Source of the DNA: Bacillota bacterium
Lineage (GTDB): Bacteria > Bacillota > Clostridia > DSM-8532
Assembly (NCBI GenBank): GCA_023443745.1
Contig: JAEZTB010000042.1
Location: 496,001-560,000, forward strand
Length of the DNA: 64,000 nucleotides
Direction: 5' to 3'
Part shown: positions 51,779 through 61,526 of the stretch, piece by piece
How positions within the stretch are numbered: the stretch's first letter is position 1
Layout: every line of letters begins with the position of its first letter
The notes under the pieces: generated by a model
The model's input: only the letters and a program-made list of their open reading frames with translations
The model's database searches: none
Told to the model about the DNA's origin: nothing
Made by a program: the position numbers and the translations under genes

Positions 51779-53038
51779 TTAGTAATTTTCTGGTGTTCCT
51801 GTATTGCTCTGATCGCTCGGATTCATTAGGGATTTTTCGTACTGCTCCTTCCTTTCCGTTATCCTCTTGATTAGCGAGAATGAGAGTATGAACAAAGTGA
51901 TGGTAAGGATATCGCCGATGGTTCCTGTCCAATATATTGATCTCAGCCCGAAATAGGTAATAAACAGGCCTCCCCCATAATTCCCGACAATTGAACTCAG
52001 ACTGCCGCCCAATGCGCTTGCCATGGTCTGCGCGGTCGCCTTTAAATCATCAGGCGCGAGGTTGAATATATACTGCAGGGTACTGATCAGATAAAGGCTG
52101 TATGCAGGGCCGTTAAGCGTCTGCGCAAGTATAACCTGCGTCGGAGTGGCTGCACATGCGAGCAGCAACAGCTGGCCCGTGTAAAGAAATGCCGCCGTAA
52201 TAATGATTCGGACACACCCGAATCTTTCAAGAAGCTTCTTTCCGAAAAAGAAAAAGGGAACCTCAAGGAAAGCTTTAATCGAGTGCATGAACCCGTATTG
52301 CGCCGTAGTTCCTCCTACCTGAACGAAGAGATCCGGAAGAAATGTACCCGCAGGTGTGTTGGGCAGGGTAATGAGAAACATAAAACCTACAAGCGCCAGA
52401 TAATAGTAGTTGTTAAAAAGCTTGCGCGGTTTTAACTCTTTAAAACCGATGCGGCGTACTTGCGCATTGTTACCGCATTTTATGAAAAAGCTTAGTGTTA
52501 TAGTCAATGCTGCTAAAATGAAGTAAAACGGGAAAAGAACCGTCACCGACCGTCCATTGGAAATAATACCAAAAAGCAGAACAGTAAGTGCAAATCCAAT
52601 TGAACCCCATAATCTCAAAGAGCCGTAGCTTATACGCTCATCACCCGAAATACTGGCAACACACCAGATGTCCAACAGAGATACAACCGGACTTCTGAAA
52701 AAGGTATCGACAGTAAGGATGATTCCTATTGCCAACGGAGAACGGGCATTCATCAGCAAGGCATAGGTAATGGTACACACCGACATACAGAGAATAAACA
52801 CTTTTTTTACCGATTTGACCCAATCGCTTACCATTCCCCAAACAGGCTGACCAAATATGCCGATGAAGGAATTGATCGATAGCACCAATCCTATCGTAAT
52901 GCTGTCAAGCTTTTGCTCTCTAAGTAGAACTACTATAAATGGAGCTATGCCGAAAGCCGCCCAAAAAATAAATTGCATGCTTGAAAGAACAAGCCTCTTG
53001 CTTCGAAAAAAACCCGTTGCCGGAAGTTGGTCCCCCAT
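51779..53038 (-). CDS. MFS transporter (MFS_1-like/oligosaccharide or nucleoside symporter type)
   Basis: The protein has 419 residues with 12 predicted helices. The N-terminal region (MQFIFWAAFGIAPFIVVLLREQKLDSITIGLVLS followed by QPVWGMVSDWVKSVKKVF) is typical of MFS_1-like transporters related to LacY and NupG-type symporters. Start ATG at 53038 has only GGGGG upstream, at about 9 bases. It sits between the aldolase and kinase genes of the carbohydrate locus, 14 bases before the kinase gene. It offers a second uptake route (monosaccharide or short glycoside) beside the ABC system, or an exporter of a by-product. Confidence 0.85.
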   Translation of the reverse strand: MGDQLPATGFFRSKRLVLSSMQFIFWAAFGIAPFIVVLLREQKLDSITIGLVLSINSFIGIFGQPVWGMVSDWVKSVKKVFILCMSVCTITYALLMNARSPLAIGIILTVDTFFRSPVVSLLDIWCVASISGDERISYGSLRLWGSIGFALTVLLFGIISNGRSVTVLFPFYFILAALTITLSFFIKCGNNAQVRRIGFKELKPRKLFNNYYYLALVGFMFLITLPNTPAGTFLPDLFVQVGGTTAQYGFMHSIKAFLEVPFFFFGKKLLERFGCVRIIITAAFLYTGQLLLLACAATPTQVILAQTLNGPAYSLYLISTLQYIFNLAPDDLKATAQTMASALGGSLSSIVGNYGGGLFITYFGLRSIYWTGTIGDILTITLFILSFSLIKRITERKEQYEKSLMNPSDQSNTGTPENY

Positions 53039-53073
53039 TAGTCAGAGCCCCCAATTAAGGTGAAAATTTACTA

Positions 53074-53907
53074 TCAAGGCCTCAAGAGATTCAGCTTGCG
53101 TCTGACATAAGCAATGGCTTCAGGCTTGATTGCATTCAGACAGCTAAAGAAGTTATTTTCTCCGTTTTCAACCCTGTTTTTGGTCAGAGTCATGAAAAGC
53201 TGAAAATACTCTGTTCCTATATTAAGCTTGTTTATACCCAGTTTAACCGCTTTCTTAAGCTGGTCGTCCGGAATCCCTGTTCCGCCGTGAAGCACAAGCG
53301 GGACATCAATTACCTTGTTCAATTCATCCAGTCTTTGAAGGTCAAGCTTTGGAACGGTGACATAATTTCCGTGAGCACTGCCTATAGCTACGGCAAGTGT
53401 ATCCACTTCGGTTCTTTCTATAAATGCAATGGCATCATTCGTTTTTGTGAAGTTATCGGCATTTGTGAAATCATCGGCATTGGATGCCGAGCCCACTTTA
53501 CCCAATTCGGCCTCAACATCAACACCCATCGCATGGGCTGCTTTAGTCACTTCCTTCACAAACTCAATGTTCTTTTCCAATTCGAGTTTTGAGCCATCCA
53601 CCATAACAGAGGTAAATCCACCGGCTATTGCAGCGAGGATTTCCTCGAATGAACTGCTATGATCAAGATGTAAGCCTACAGGCACCTTTACTTTTTTCGC
53701 CAGATCTTTTGTTATAGCTGCAAAGGTGCTGAACGGTATATGCTTTGACATTCCGGGATACAGCATGACTATAACGGAAGTATTCTCTTCATTAGCGGCA
53801 TCTATAGCCCATGCGATACTTTCATAACTGAATGCGTTGAATGCGGGAACGCAAAACCCATTTTTGTCAGCATCTTTTAAAATATCACATACTTTTTCCA
53901 AAGACAT
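53074..53907 (-). CDS. Class II ketose-bisphosphate aldolase
   Basis: Zinc-dependent aldolase of 277 residues (FbaA/GatY/KbaY family). Zinc and catalytic blocks are GLHLDHSSSFEE (with the catalytic Asp and a zinc His), DVEAELGKVGS, AIGSAHGNYV and VLHGGTGIPDDQLKKAV. The ATG at 53907 follows AAGGAG at 8 bases; an upstream GTG at 53916 lies in the spacer. It would split a ketose mono- or bisphosphate into dihydroxyacetone phosphate and an aldehyde. The segment with repeated ADDFTNADNFTKTND is an unusual short near-duplication (about residues 146-158) compared with family members. Confidence 0.93.
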   Translation of the reverse strand: MSLEKVCDILKDADKNGFCVPAFNAFSYESIAWAIDAANEENTSVIVMLYPGMSKHIPFSTFAAITKDLAKKVKVPVGLHLDHSSSFEEILAAIAGGFTSVMVDGSKLELEKNIEFVKEVTKAAHAMGVDVEAELGKVGSASNADDFTNADNFTKTNDAIAFIERTEVDTLAVAIGSAHGNYVTVPKLDLQRLDELNKVIDVPLVLHGGTGIPDDQLKKAVKLGINKLNIGTEYFQLFMTLTKNRVENGENNFFSCLNAIKPEAIAYVRRKLNLLRP

Positions 53908-53927
53908 AGACGGCACTCCTTATAAAA

Positions 53928-55301
53928 TCATACCGGGTCAGCCTTTACACCCGGCATATACTTACATGCTTCCTGAATGACTTCAGAATATTTTCCGTGA
54001 ATTGCGGCAACGTGGTGTATGTAAGGCCCATAAATAAATTTCTTTTCCCATTTGACCCAGTCATCGGTCTCAATCCACAGGTAATTGCCGTTTGTGGTCG
54101 GCCCATCCACACCCTTTGCCTGACCCACAAATAATGAATATTCTCCTCTGCAGCCATCAAAGCGGATAACGGTAACGTCGCCGCCCTTGAGCTCCCAACG
54201 CCCGACACAATCCACCATTTCAGGGCTGCTATTTTCTTTAGCCAGCGACACCGGAAAGGGACCGCAATGCCACAAAAGCTCGGCGTTATCATTTTCGGGA
54301 TGCCTTATGGTCAGGTCTGCCAAAAAGTTAGGCGTTTTCCCTCTTGCGGCGGCTGTCAGCAATACCGATGAAATCGCGCCATGAATGTCGGTCTCACATG
54401 AAACAGGGAACCACCTGTCGGTTAAATCGCCAAATAAGAAACAGGATCTTATGCCGAAGAGATTGAAAAATGTCATCCAGCATTCGCTCGCAATCGCACA
54501 TAATTCATACTGGTCAGCGAAGTCCTTCAAGGTGAGCTCAAGCGCTGCAATATTTACTAACTGCTCATCACTGGTATCAATACGCTTTACCTTGCTTTCG
54601 ATATCCTTTGTAAGCAATTCTATTTCACTGCTCTTTTCCTCTTTGATCCGCTCAAAGGTTCTTTTTACCATGACGGTATTGATGGGAACGACTTCAATTC
54701 CGAATTTTTCCAGAAGTTCACCCTCATTGACCATGGTACTTAAAAAGGGTTTGGGCCTTACGCTGATCTGGCCTATGCGCATGCTTCTAAAGGCCTTGAC
54801 AACCGAAGCCGTACGGATGAAATCCGTAAAACCCTTGGTAAAGGCAGGATCGGTAACCCTGCAGTTCTCAATATAAGTGAAAGGTGCGCCATACCTTAAA
54901 AGGGCCTTGCTGCTTGCAAAAAGCCCGCATTGGGTATCCGCCTGTCTGGAGGCAAAATCTTCAGGAGGCCTATCATCCCTTGGTCCCCACAAAAGCACCG
55001 GCTTTCCGAGCGCCTTGCCAAGCTTGCCGACAACCTCTTCGGATCCGAAGTTACAATGCGGAATAAATATGGCATCTACTGTTGCTTGTTTGAAATGCTC
55101 TTCTACCTTTTTTACATCCTTTTCATCAATCAGAAATCCATCTTCATTAAGCCAGTCCAGATCGATAATCTTTACATTGCCATCAATGAGACCACTGATT
55201 GCATCCCGTATTTCAGCCTTGTTTTTAACTGCCGCTTCTTTATTGAACATTCCTCTTCTGGTAGGTACGAAACCTAAAGTTAAAGATAAATCGCTATACA
55301 T
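53928..55301 (-). CDS. L-fucose/L-arabinose isomerase-family protein
   Basis: The protein has 457 residues from the ATG at 55301 with GAGGGG upstream. Recognisable family traits are FIPHCNFGSEEVVGKLGKALGKPVLLWGPRDDRP and GQISVRPKPFLSTMVNEGELLEKFGIEVVPI in the N-terminal Rossmann-like half, and ECWMTFFNLFGIRSCFLFGDLTDRWFPVSCETDIHGAISS in the C-terminal half. This is the FucIase-like fold that converts aldoses to ketoses using Mn(II). The Glu and Asp metal ligands are likely in the segment CETDIHG. It precedes the aldolase gene and, with the PfkB kinase, completes an isomerase-kinase-aldolase set. The exact sugar is not deducible. Confidence 0.82.
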   Translation of the reverse strand: MYSDLSLTLGFVPTRRGMFNKEAAVKNKAEIRDAISGLIDGNVKIIDLDWLNEDGFLIDEKDVKKVEEHFKQATVDAIFIPHCNFGSEEVVGKLGKALGKPVLLWGPRDDRPPEDFASRQADTQCGLFASSKALLRYGAPFTYIENCRVTDPAFTKGFTDFIRTASVVKAFRSMRIGQISVRPKPFLSTMVNEGELLEKFGIEVVPINTVMVKRTFERIKEEKSSEIELLTKDIESKVKRIDTSDEQLVNIAALELTLKDFADQYELCAIASECWMTFFNLFGIRSCFLFGDLTDRWFPVSCETDIHGAISSVLLTAAARGKTPNFLADLTIRHPENDNAELLWHCGPFPVSLAKENSSPEMVDCVGRWELKGGDVTVIRFDGCRGEYSLFVGQAKGVDGPTTNGNYLWIETDDWVKWEKKFIYGPYIHHVAAIHGKYSEVIQEACKYMPGVKADPV

Positions 55302-55318
55302 CGCTTTTCCCCTCTTTA

Positions 55319-58237
55319 TTAACAATTTTGCCTGTACAGTGAGGAACGTGCAGTCACATAGAGGGTCTTTCCTTCGCTGTCTCCGAAAATAACACAGCTC
55401 GGACGTTCGGGAAGTTCAATTTCCCCTTTCAGCCTTCCGTCAGGTCCATAAATATTGATTTGGCCATCGGGGATATAAACATCGCCGTTTTTGGCCACTG
55501 CCAGATTGGTCTCGCCCTGTTCGGCGAAGGTCACGGGATTATATATATAACCCTCCTTGCTGACATCGAATCTTACAGTTCGTTTGGAATATTCATCAAC
55601 GGCAAGAACAGGCTGTCCGGGAAAAGCCTCAATCAGACATACCGCCCTCATGAGGTCGTAGCAAACTGGAATTACGGTAATGCCATCAGGTGCAACAAAA
55701 CAGTTTTCTGGACGGTTAACTGCGACACTGAAATAGTCGTTGCTATCCCGCCACCTGTTGGCCGGATACAAAGCCTTATAGATATTACCGATTTTCTCCA
55801 TCGGAACCTTTTCAAGAACACGGAAGCTTGAGTCCGGATGGTCAGGATCAATGGCATAAACCTTAACCGCAGCTCCTTTTTTGTACCAGAAGCTATAGGA
55901 TGTACCTTCGGCATCAGCATCATTCGTGTAAACCTCGGGCTCACCGTTAATGGTGGCACCCTTCGGAGGAAGATACTCTGTGACCACCAACAGATTGTCC
56001 TGGGTATCACAGGCAAGGGATAAAGGCTTGTAATGGATATCGGTTATAAGCTCCAGAAGCTCTTTACCAGTGGACCATCTGAAAATTCTCTTCATACGTG
56101 AGTCACAAAAGTAAATGTTGCCTTTACTATCTTTGCAGACGGCGTCTACCATTTCAAACCCGCTGGCAAGCCTCTGAACTTTACCAGAGCAGCTATGTCC
56201 CATTGGCTTTGTCCCGCCTAACAGTAGCCTGGCGAATTCCCATGGACGGACTTCAATGCCCGTATCCACATCAAAGAGCGTATTATTGAACGAATATTTA
56301 GTCTGGGCAAAGTTATGGACATTAAGGAATTCAATATCTTGACAACGGCTGGACCGGATTGCCTGCGGATAGGGGGTACAGACCCATATAACCCTGAAGA
56401 AATACAGGTTCGCAAAAAGGATATTGCTGCAGCCCTCAATTTCAAGCGGCTGGCAGTACTGGCTTTCTGCAACCTCCTCTTCAAACTGGAGCGCAAAAAC
56501 CTTCCAATTGGAAACATTCCTGAACCGGACTTCGTTTCTGACATGGTGCTCCACAGACATTGCGTAAACGCGTCCTTCAGTGTCAGTATCTGAAACGTAA
56601 AAGCCTGCCGACGCATAGGTACTTGCTGTCCAAACATCTTTAAATATACCCCCGCCGCCATTGGTAACCCAAAGGCTCCAATATTGGGAATCCCACTTCA
56701 GGTCATTATTGACATCCGCGGTTCGGCTTTCATTATAGAGGGGTACAAAACCTCCGTCTGGATTCATGCTCCCGTGGCATCCGTAAAATTTAACATCATT
56801 CATGCAGGACCTGGCCCCGGCCATCCATCTGCATCCCACAGCTCTCGGATTTCTCGCACCGGCATCAATGCCAATGCCGGTAACTATGTTTGTTCCGCCT
56901 GAAGGCACGTCAAGAAGCGGCTTGGGCGAGCCAAAGCCTCCGAAAGCCTCGGTATTGTCAGGCAGAATTATCCGAGTTGAAATGGGGTTTAAGCCAATCA
57001 AAACAGTATCTGGATTAAGGCTTATTGTATCGGATACACGGTAAAAGCCCTGCGGCATATAGATTGCTGTATGGTTTTTTATTGCTTCCCTGAAGGCATA
57101 GGTATCGTCTGCAACGCCATCGCCTTTAGCACCGTAATCCTTGAGACTCACCCATGAGCTCGTATCCGGCAGCTTTGGAATATCACTGGGAACAGGATCA
57201 GGAAGGGCGTTAAGCCTTGTCAGTTCAACAGTAGTCCTTATCTCAGGCTTGTCCCCAAGCCTATCCATTTGCCTGCCGTGAATAAAGGTTCTGACTTTAT
57301 ATGTCTCTCCATCTCCCTCAATTGCCCTTCCGCTTTGCCTGAAATCAGCCAGAATCGGTACTTTGCTGCAGTCCATATTTCTCAGATTGATCTGGTTGTG
57401 GGAATTCAGTTCATTGCTTAGGATCAAAGCAGAACCGGCTACATTTTCCAGCTGGCAATCCTCCATGAACAGTTTTTCAGTAAAATCGGGTTCGGTTTCG
57501 ATCACCGTCGGCACATTCCTGACATTCATACGGACTATGGTAAGGCCGGCTTCACGTGTCAGTACAGCAGCCTTTTGCTGTCCCTCAAAATATGTATTCA
57601 CCATTACAAAAGGCCATCCGGGAGACGGTTTGGTTGTATAGATCCCGTACTCTCCTCCGAAAAAGCGTACATTCTCTATTTCATTACCTACATCATAGAT
57701 GCCTGCTTTACCGCTTCCAATATGTATATCTGTATGGGATACGAAGCAGTGCTGCGCAAAATGCGTTCTTAATGCAACGGCAGCGGGATTTCCATCCTCT
57801 ATGCGGATGTCGATATTTGAAAAGGCGCTGTAGAAAGTGCCGGGATTGGCATCCCTGAAGCTCTCGCCGAGCTTGGGCGCCCTGTCTGTGAACCAGAACA
57901 TATAGCAAGCCTGGCCTTTATCACCGGCATCAGGGGTTTGAAAGCCGGGGGTGTTTTTAGCCAATAGCATCACCGGCCTGTTTTTCCCGTATCCGATGAG
58001 GCGGCAAGCCTTGCTGATATAGACAGTTCCGCTTATCCTGTACGTCCCCTCGGGAATAAACACGATTCCATACCTGGATTTCTCCTGAACCCTGTAGATT
58101 GCTTCCTGGATAGCAGCTGTATCATCAGAGATACCATCGGCCTTTACCGGAAAATTATCAGGAGTAAGATAGACTGCTTGTGCATCTTCAAGACGATTCG
58201 TATAGATTGAAATACCTTTGAAAATAGAATGCTGCAT
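55319..58237 (-). CDS. Double pectate-lyase-3-type beta-helix protein with C-terminal beta-propeller, no signal peptide
   Basis: The protein has 972 residues from the ATG at 58237 (GGAGG 5 bases upstream). Residues about 30-330 and 360-680 are two right-handed beta-helix modules beginning VKADGISDDTAAIQEAIYRVQ and YGAKGDGVADDTYAFREAIKNH. These DG/DDTxAI motifs are typical of pectate-lyase-3/GH55-type and phage tailspike proteins, and two in tandem resemble GH55. The C-terminal 280 residues carry NHL/SMP-30-like propeller repeats (SKGNIYFCDSRMKRIFRWSTG and KNGDVYIPDGQINIYGPDGRLKG). There is no signal peptide or cell-wall anchor, so it seems intracellular, odd for a GH55-like enzyme. It may act on imported oligosaccharides. 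Function is inferred from fold signatures only. Confidence 0.75.
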   Translation of the reverse strand: MQHSIFKGISIYTNRLEDAQAVYLTPDNFPVKADGISDDTAAIQEAIYRVQEKSRYGIVFIPEGTYRISGTVYISKACRLIGYGKNRPVMLLAKNTPGFQTPDAGDKGQACYMFWFTDRAPKLGESFRDANPGTFYSAFSNIDIRIEDGNPAAVALRTHFAQHCFVSHTDIHIGSGKAGIYDVGNEIENVRFFGGEYGIYTTKPSPGWPFVMVNTYFEGQQKAAVLTREAGLTIVRMNVRNVPTVIETEPDFTEKLFMEDCQLENVAGSALILSNELNSHNQINLRNMDCSKVPILADFRQSGRAIEGDGETYKVRTFIHGRQMDRLGDKPEIRTTVELTRLNALPDPVPSDIPKLPDTSSWVSLKDYGAKGDGVADDTYAFREAIKNHTAIYMPQGFYRVSDTISLNPDTVLIGLNPISTRIILPDNTEAFGGFGSPKPLLDVPSGGTNIVTGIGIDAGARNPRAVGCRWMAGARSCMNDVKFYGCHGSMNPDGGFVPLYNESRTADVNNDLKWDSQYWSLWVTNGGGGIFKDVWTASTYASAGFYVSDTDTEGRVYAMSVEHHVRNEVRFRNVSNWKVFALQFEEEVAESQYCQPLEIEGCSNILFANLYFFRVIWVCTPYPQAIRSSRCQDIEFLNVHNFAQTKYSFNNTLFDVDTGIEVRPWEFARLLLGGTKPMGHSCSGKVQRLASGFEMVDAVCKDSKGNIYFCDSRMKRIFRWSTGKELLELITDIHYKPLSLACDTQDNLLVVTEYLPPKGATINGEPEVYTNDADAEGTSYSFWYKKGAAVKVYAIDPDHPDSSFRVLEKVPMEKIGNIYKALYPANRWRDSNDYFSVAVNRPENCFVAPDGITVIPVCYDLMRAVCLIEAFPGQPVLAVDEYSKRTVRFDVSKEGYIYNPVTFAEQGETNLAVAKNGDVYIPDGQINIYGPDGRLKGEIELPERPSCVIFGDSEGKTLYVTARSSLYRQNC

Positions 58238-58301
58238 AGCTACCTCCAATTTAGTCCAAGCCTCTCAAGCTGTTCTTCAGGGCTGACATCGGTAGTGAAC
58301 T

Positions 58302-59138
58302 CTATTTGATCAGTATTTTTTCTTCATTTGCTATATTTCTTAAAAAGGATACTGCATGGAAGTATTCCTCATAGGTATTCATATGCTCGACAAACAAAGG
58401 CATATCAGAGCCAAGAGCCTCTGTCAGCCTTAACACATCTGCATAATCTACAGTGCCCTCTCCCGGATTGACCTCTTTAATCCTGCAAGGCAGGCCGTTT
58501 TCGAGAACAACATCCTTGGCATGTATGCTTTTAATATAGGGCCCCAGCTTATGGAAGCATTCTCTGATAAACTGTTTTTTATACAGGTATTTGTCAATAC
58601 TGCTGATCATGTTGGTATAATCCAGATGAACACCAAAGGCTTTTCTGTCAATATCCTTAATCATTTTAAGGTAATCATCGGGTGAATCGGGGTGCATCCA
58701 CGGCATAGGCTCCAGCGTGTAAAAAGTTCGCCTGGGATTGACTGAATCAATGATTTGACGGATCACATCAACTATCAAAGCGTATGTATCTTCTGAATAG
58801 TTGTCCTCATAGCAGCCATCCCATATGGCTCCACGAGAACCTGAAATATTGACGCAGCAGCAGGCCCCCATCTCCTCCGCTAAAGCAAGCTGCTCCTGTG
58901 AAAACCTGATTGCCTCCGACCGCTCCTTCTCGTCGGGAGATAGGGAATTTTTCCAAATTCCGATTTCTCCTATCAGCAGATCATATTTTTTTGAATAATC
59001 CAAGTATGCTTTCTTTTCTTCAGCCGAGGCATCACTGGATACGGGTACCAATACCGCACTGTATTTTAAATCCTTTACAAGCCTCAACCACTCATCGGGA
59101 TTTTTATAGGGTTTTAAAATTCCACCGCCGATTCTCAT
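58302..59138 (-). CDS. Sugar phosphate isomerase/epimerase-like TIM barrel protein
   Basis: The protein has 278 residues of the AP-endonuclease-2-like TIM barrel family (xylose isomerase-like). Metal-ligand candidates are Glu in TLEPMPWMHP, Asp/His in FGVHLDYTNM, His in SIHAKDVV and Glu in PLFVEHMNTYEEY. Two ATGs are adjacent: 59138 has GGGAGG at 6 bases, and 59141 at 3 bases is less likely. It sits between the VOC gene and the beta-helix gene in the carbohydrate locus. Members isomerise or epimerise sugars or keto-acids, dehydrate inosose, or act as lyases; no closer match is possible. Confidence 0.85.
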   Translation of the reverse strand: MRIGGGILKPYKNPDEWLRLVKDLKYSAVLVPVSSDASAEEKKAYLDYSKKYDLLIGEIGIWKNSLSPDEKERSEAIRFSQEQLALAEEMGACCCVNISGSRGAIWDGCYEDNYSEDTYALIVDVIRQIIDSVNPRRTFYTLEPMPWMHPDSPDDYLKMIKDIDRKAFGVHLDYTNMISSIDKYLYKKQFIRECFHKLGPYIKSIHAKDVVLENGLPCRIKEVNPGEGTVDYADVLRLTEALGSDMPLFVEHMNTYEEYFHAVSFLRNIANEEKILIK

Positions 59139-59159
59139 CATTAACCTCCCTGACTGCAG

Positions 59160-59624
59160 CTATTTCAGATTGTAGCTTTCCAAAAGCTCAATCGTCAGCT
59201 TAAGCGGATCTTTAGCATCGATATAGGAATATCTTCCCGAATTATCTGCATAATCCCCGGTCTGGCGCAGAGGAAAACCCTTGGATTCAAGAATCTTTAT
59301 TTTCTCATCGGAATTTTTTACTTGGAAAGCAATATGATGGATGCCTTCCCCGTTTTTGTCCAGATCATCCCTCCATACGCTGGGAGTGTCATCGGGCTGG
59401 ATGAGTTCTATCTGCAATTGACCGATATTAAAAAACATCATCCTGCAGGCGGCCTTACAGGGTTCTCCGTTATATATACCCTTAACCTTTTCATATTCAC
59501 CCGAATGGACCACCGGCGGTAATTCAACACCAAAGAAGTCTGCATAAGTCTTTCCTGTTGTTTCAATATCATTTACAAGAATACCTATCTGGCAGACAGA
59601 GTCCGCTCCAATATAACCGGTCAT
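59160..59624 (-). CDS. VOC family protein (glyoxalase/epimerase-like)
   Basis: The protein has 154 residues with two beta-alpha-beta-beta-beta modules. Metal ligands expected in this superfamily appear in QIGILVNDIE (N-terminal), LQIELIQP, IHHIAFQVKN and LTIELLES, including Glu and His at the usual places. The ATG follows AAGGAG. VOC proteins include glyoxalase I, methylmalonyl-CoA epimerase and dioxygenases; the spacing resembles the methylmalonyl-CoA epimerase/4-hydroxyphenylpyruvate-like group. It precedes the TIM-barrel isomerase gene by 18 bases, so the two probably handle successive steps in the same pathway. Confidence 0.85.
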   Translation of the reverse strand: MTGYIGADSVCQIGILVNDIETTGKTYADFFGVELPPVVHSGEYEKVKGIYNGEPCKAACRMMFFNIGQLQIELIQPDDTPSVWRDDLDKNGEGIHHIAFQVKNSDEKIKILESKGFPLRQTGDYADNSGRYSYIDAKDPLKLTIELLESYNLK

Positions 59625-59747
59625 AATCTGTACTCCTTCAAATCAGTATTTTGGGGTTCTGCTTTAAATGTATATTTTTAGATGCTTTAAGTAAATGCAT
59701 AACATTGCTGAAAAACATGTAAAATATTGCTTTACCGTCTTCAAGCA

Positions 59748-61364
59748 TCACTTATTAAAACGGTTCAGGGCATTCTGGGTAATCTGAACAGCTCGTTTAA
59801 TCCCCATATTCTCAATGGTGGAAACATAATGATCCCATTCCTTATTGATATCCAAAGCTCCAATAATAAATTTAACCGTACAATCATTGACATATGCCGT
59901 AACTGCAGATACAATGGCCGCACGTTCGCCCGCCTCTTCCCCGGCATAGTGGAGCTGGTCAGGCAGAATATAGTCGTCATCGGCGGTACCCCAGACTTCT
60001 AACGCTTTGATATCTTTTTCAGGAAGTGCTGTTAATTCCCTGGTCCAGTCATAAAGACCCCCGAATTTCGATGGCGGCATCAGATACAGCGCCTGGGCTT
60101 GAGGCATGCTGTATAGCGGATTATTTCTGATTTTGTCCGTTACAACCGCCCTGCCACGGGAATCATATACGAAGGTATCGTTCTCTATACCATAATTCGA
60201 GAAGAGAGCACCCTCTTCTGTATAAAGGTAATTTAATATTTGCATGGCCACATTGGGATATTTGCAGCTTGTCGAGATTGTAACAGGATGCCCCACGATG
60301 CTGTCTTCTCTGCGAATATGCAGTTTATCCCCTTTGCGGATTACAGGCGAAGGAATCGGCACGACCTCTATTCCGTTGCCTGCTCTCTCATATTCTGATA
60401 TCAAGGTATACATGGCGTTCCATGCTCCTGTCTCCCCATTTATGACCATGGATTTATCAACCTGCCATGCACCGTTAGTCATAAAATCAGGATCTATGAG
60501 ACCTTTCTTGTACCAGTTGTTTAGTAATGTAAGATAAGACCTCCAATTGTCGGTGCTGGGGCCATAATAAACCTTACCGTCAACCTGCATAAATGTTTCC
60601 ATGACATCAAATCCCGCACTTAAAGCATGGGATATGCTCATATAGCCGTTCTGCCCTATTGAGAGCGGTGCATAGGCACCCTTTTCGGTTTTAAAGAGCG
60701 TCAACATTTTCTCCCAATCATCAAAGGTGACAGGCATCTCCAAGCCCAAATCATCCAACCAGTCTTTTCTGACTTGTAATCCCATCCATGGCCCCTGGGG
60801 TTTTATATAAAAGACATTGACACAGACAACTCTGCCCTTGGCCGTGGTCGTGCTTTTCTCTAAAAACGGGTCACTTGTCCTAAGTTTATTGTAATCTTTT
60901 AAGTAAGTATCAAGATAAGGGGTAAGATCCAGATAGAGCCCATCATCAACAGCAGCGTCCCACCCATCCGGATAGGCATTCCCGTCATGTGTGATGATAT
61001 CTACCATTTCTCCAGAGGCAACCATTTCATTGTAGGCTTCCTGTTCCTTCTCCAGCTCCGGCATAACAAATTCCAAACGTACGCCTGTTTTTTTCTCCAG
61101 CTCCTTAAAAAACTCATTCTCACCAAAATCATCAATAATCCCAATATGATTGGAGTCCAGAGCGGCGAAAATAGTTAATGTAATCATCTCATCGGTTGGG
61201 GGAAGCTGTATAATGCCAGTACCTCTAGCCACAGTAGTGGCGGAGGTTCCGGCTGCCCCGGTCTCTTTGGGAGCTGAAAAAGGCTGTTGATTGCACGATG
61301 TCATGACCAGTGCAGTCATGCAATAGATAAGAAATAAACCATAAATTCTTTTCTTCTTAATCAT
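59748..61364 (-). CDS. ABC transporter substrate-binding lipoprotein (LplA-like)
   Basis: The protein has 538 residues from the ATG at 61364 with GGAGG 5 bases upstream. The signal peptide ends in a lipobox-like MTSC (Cys24), followed by a Thr/Ala/Gly linker. The body resembles large family 1 binding proteins of the LplA/YtcQ type (WDAAVDDGLYLDLTPYLDTYLKDY, then WMGLQVRKDWLDDLGLEMPVTFDDWEKML), which typically bind oligosaccharides such as polygalacturonan fragments. No permease gene is adjacent downstream, so it must use the permeases upstream or elsewhere. It has its own promoter region (61455) after a terminator and may be an alternative receptor. Confidence 0.88.
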   Translation of the reverse strand: MIKKKRIYGLFLIYCMTALVMTSCNQQPFSAPKETGAAGTSATTVARGTGIIQLPPTDEMITLTIFAALDSNHIGIIDDFGENEFFKELEKKTGVRLEFVMPELEKEQEAYNEMVASGEMVDIITHDGNAYPDGWDAAVDDGLYLDLTPYLDTYLKDYNKLRTSDPFLEKSTTTAKGRVVCVNVFYIKPQGPWMGLQVRKDWLDDLGLEMPVTFDDWEKMLTLFKTEKGAYAPLSIGQNGYMSISHALSAGFDVMETFMQVDGKVYYGPSTDNWRSYLTLLNNWYKKGLIDPDFMTNGAWQVDKSMVINGETGAWNAMYTLISEYERAGNGIEVVPIPSPVIRKGDKLHIRREDSIVGHPVTISTSCKYPNVAMQILNYLYTEEGALFSNYGIENDTFVYDSRGRAVVTDKIRNNPLYSMPQAQALYLMPPSKFGGLYDWTRELTALPEKDIKALEVWGTADDDYILPDQLHYAGEEAGERAAIVSAVTAYVNDCTVKFIIGALDINKEWDHYVSTIENMGIKRAVQITQNALNRFNK

Positions 61365-61454
61365 CGCCGCCTCCATTGTGTAATGACTATTTCAGCAAGA
61401 AAAACAACTTCTTTTCATGGCGATGTCATAGATTATAAAGTCTCCCATGTTTAT

Positions 61455-61463
61455 ATTATACCA
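61455..61463 (-). promoter_or_regulatory. Extended -10 promoter upstream of the second binding-protein gene
   Basis: Minus strand TGG-TATAAT with no good -35 at 17 bases. It could start the 61364-50793 transcript and suggests dependence on an activator such as the AraC-type protein at 49939. Confidence 0.55.
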
Positions 61464-61526
61464 AGATAGCCGCCTGTGAGATAGAGGAAAGCATACTTTG
61501 GTATCAAGGGGTCTGGTGTCGGAGCG

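Noticed and set aside
53945..55392. Several plus- and minus-strand ORFs over 100 codons inside the isomerase-family gene
   Set aside because: They overlap a full-length, family-matching minus-strand gene and have no ribosome binding sites or recognisable domains.
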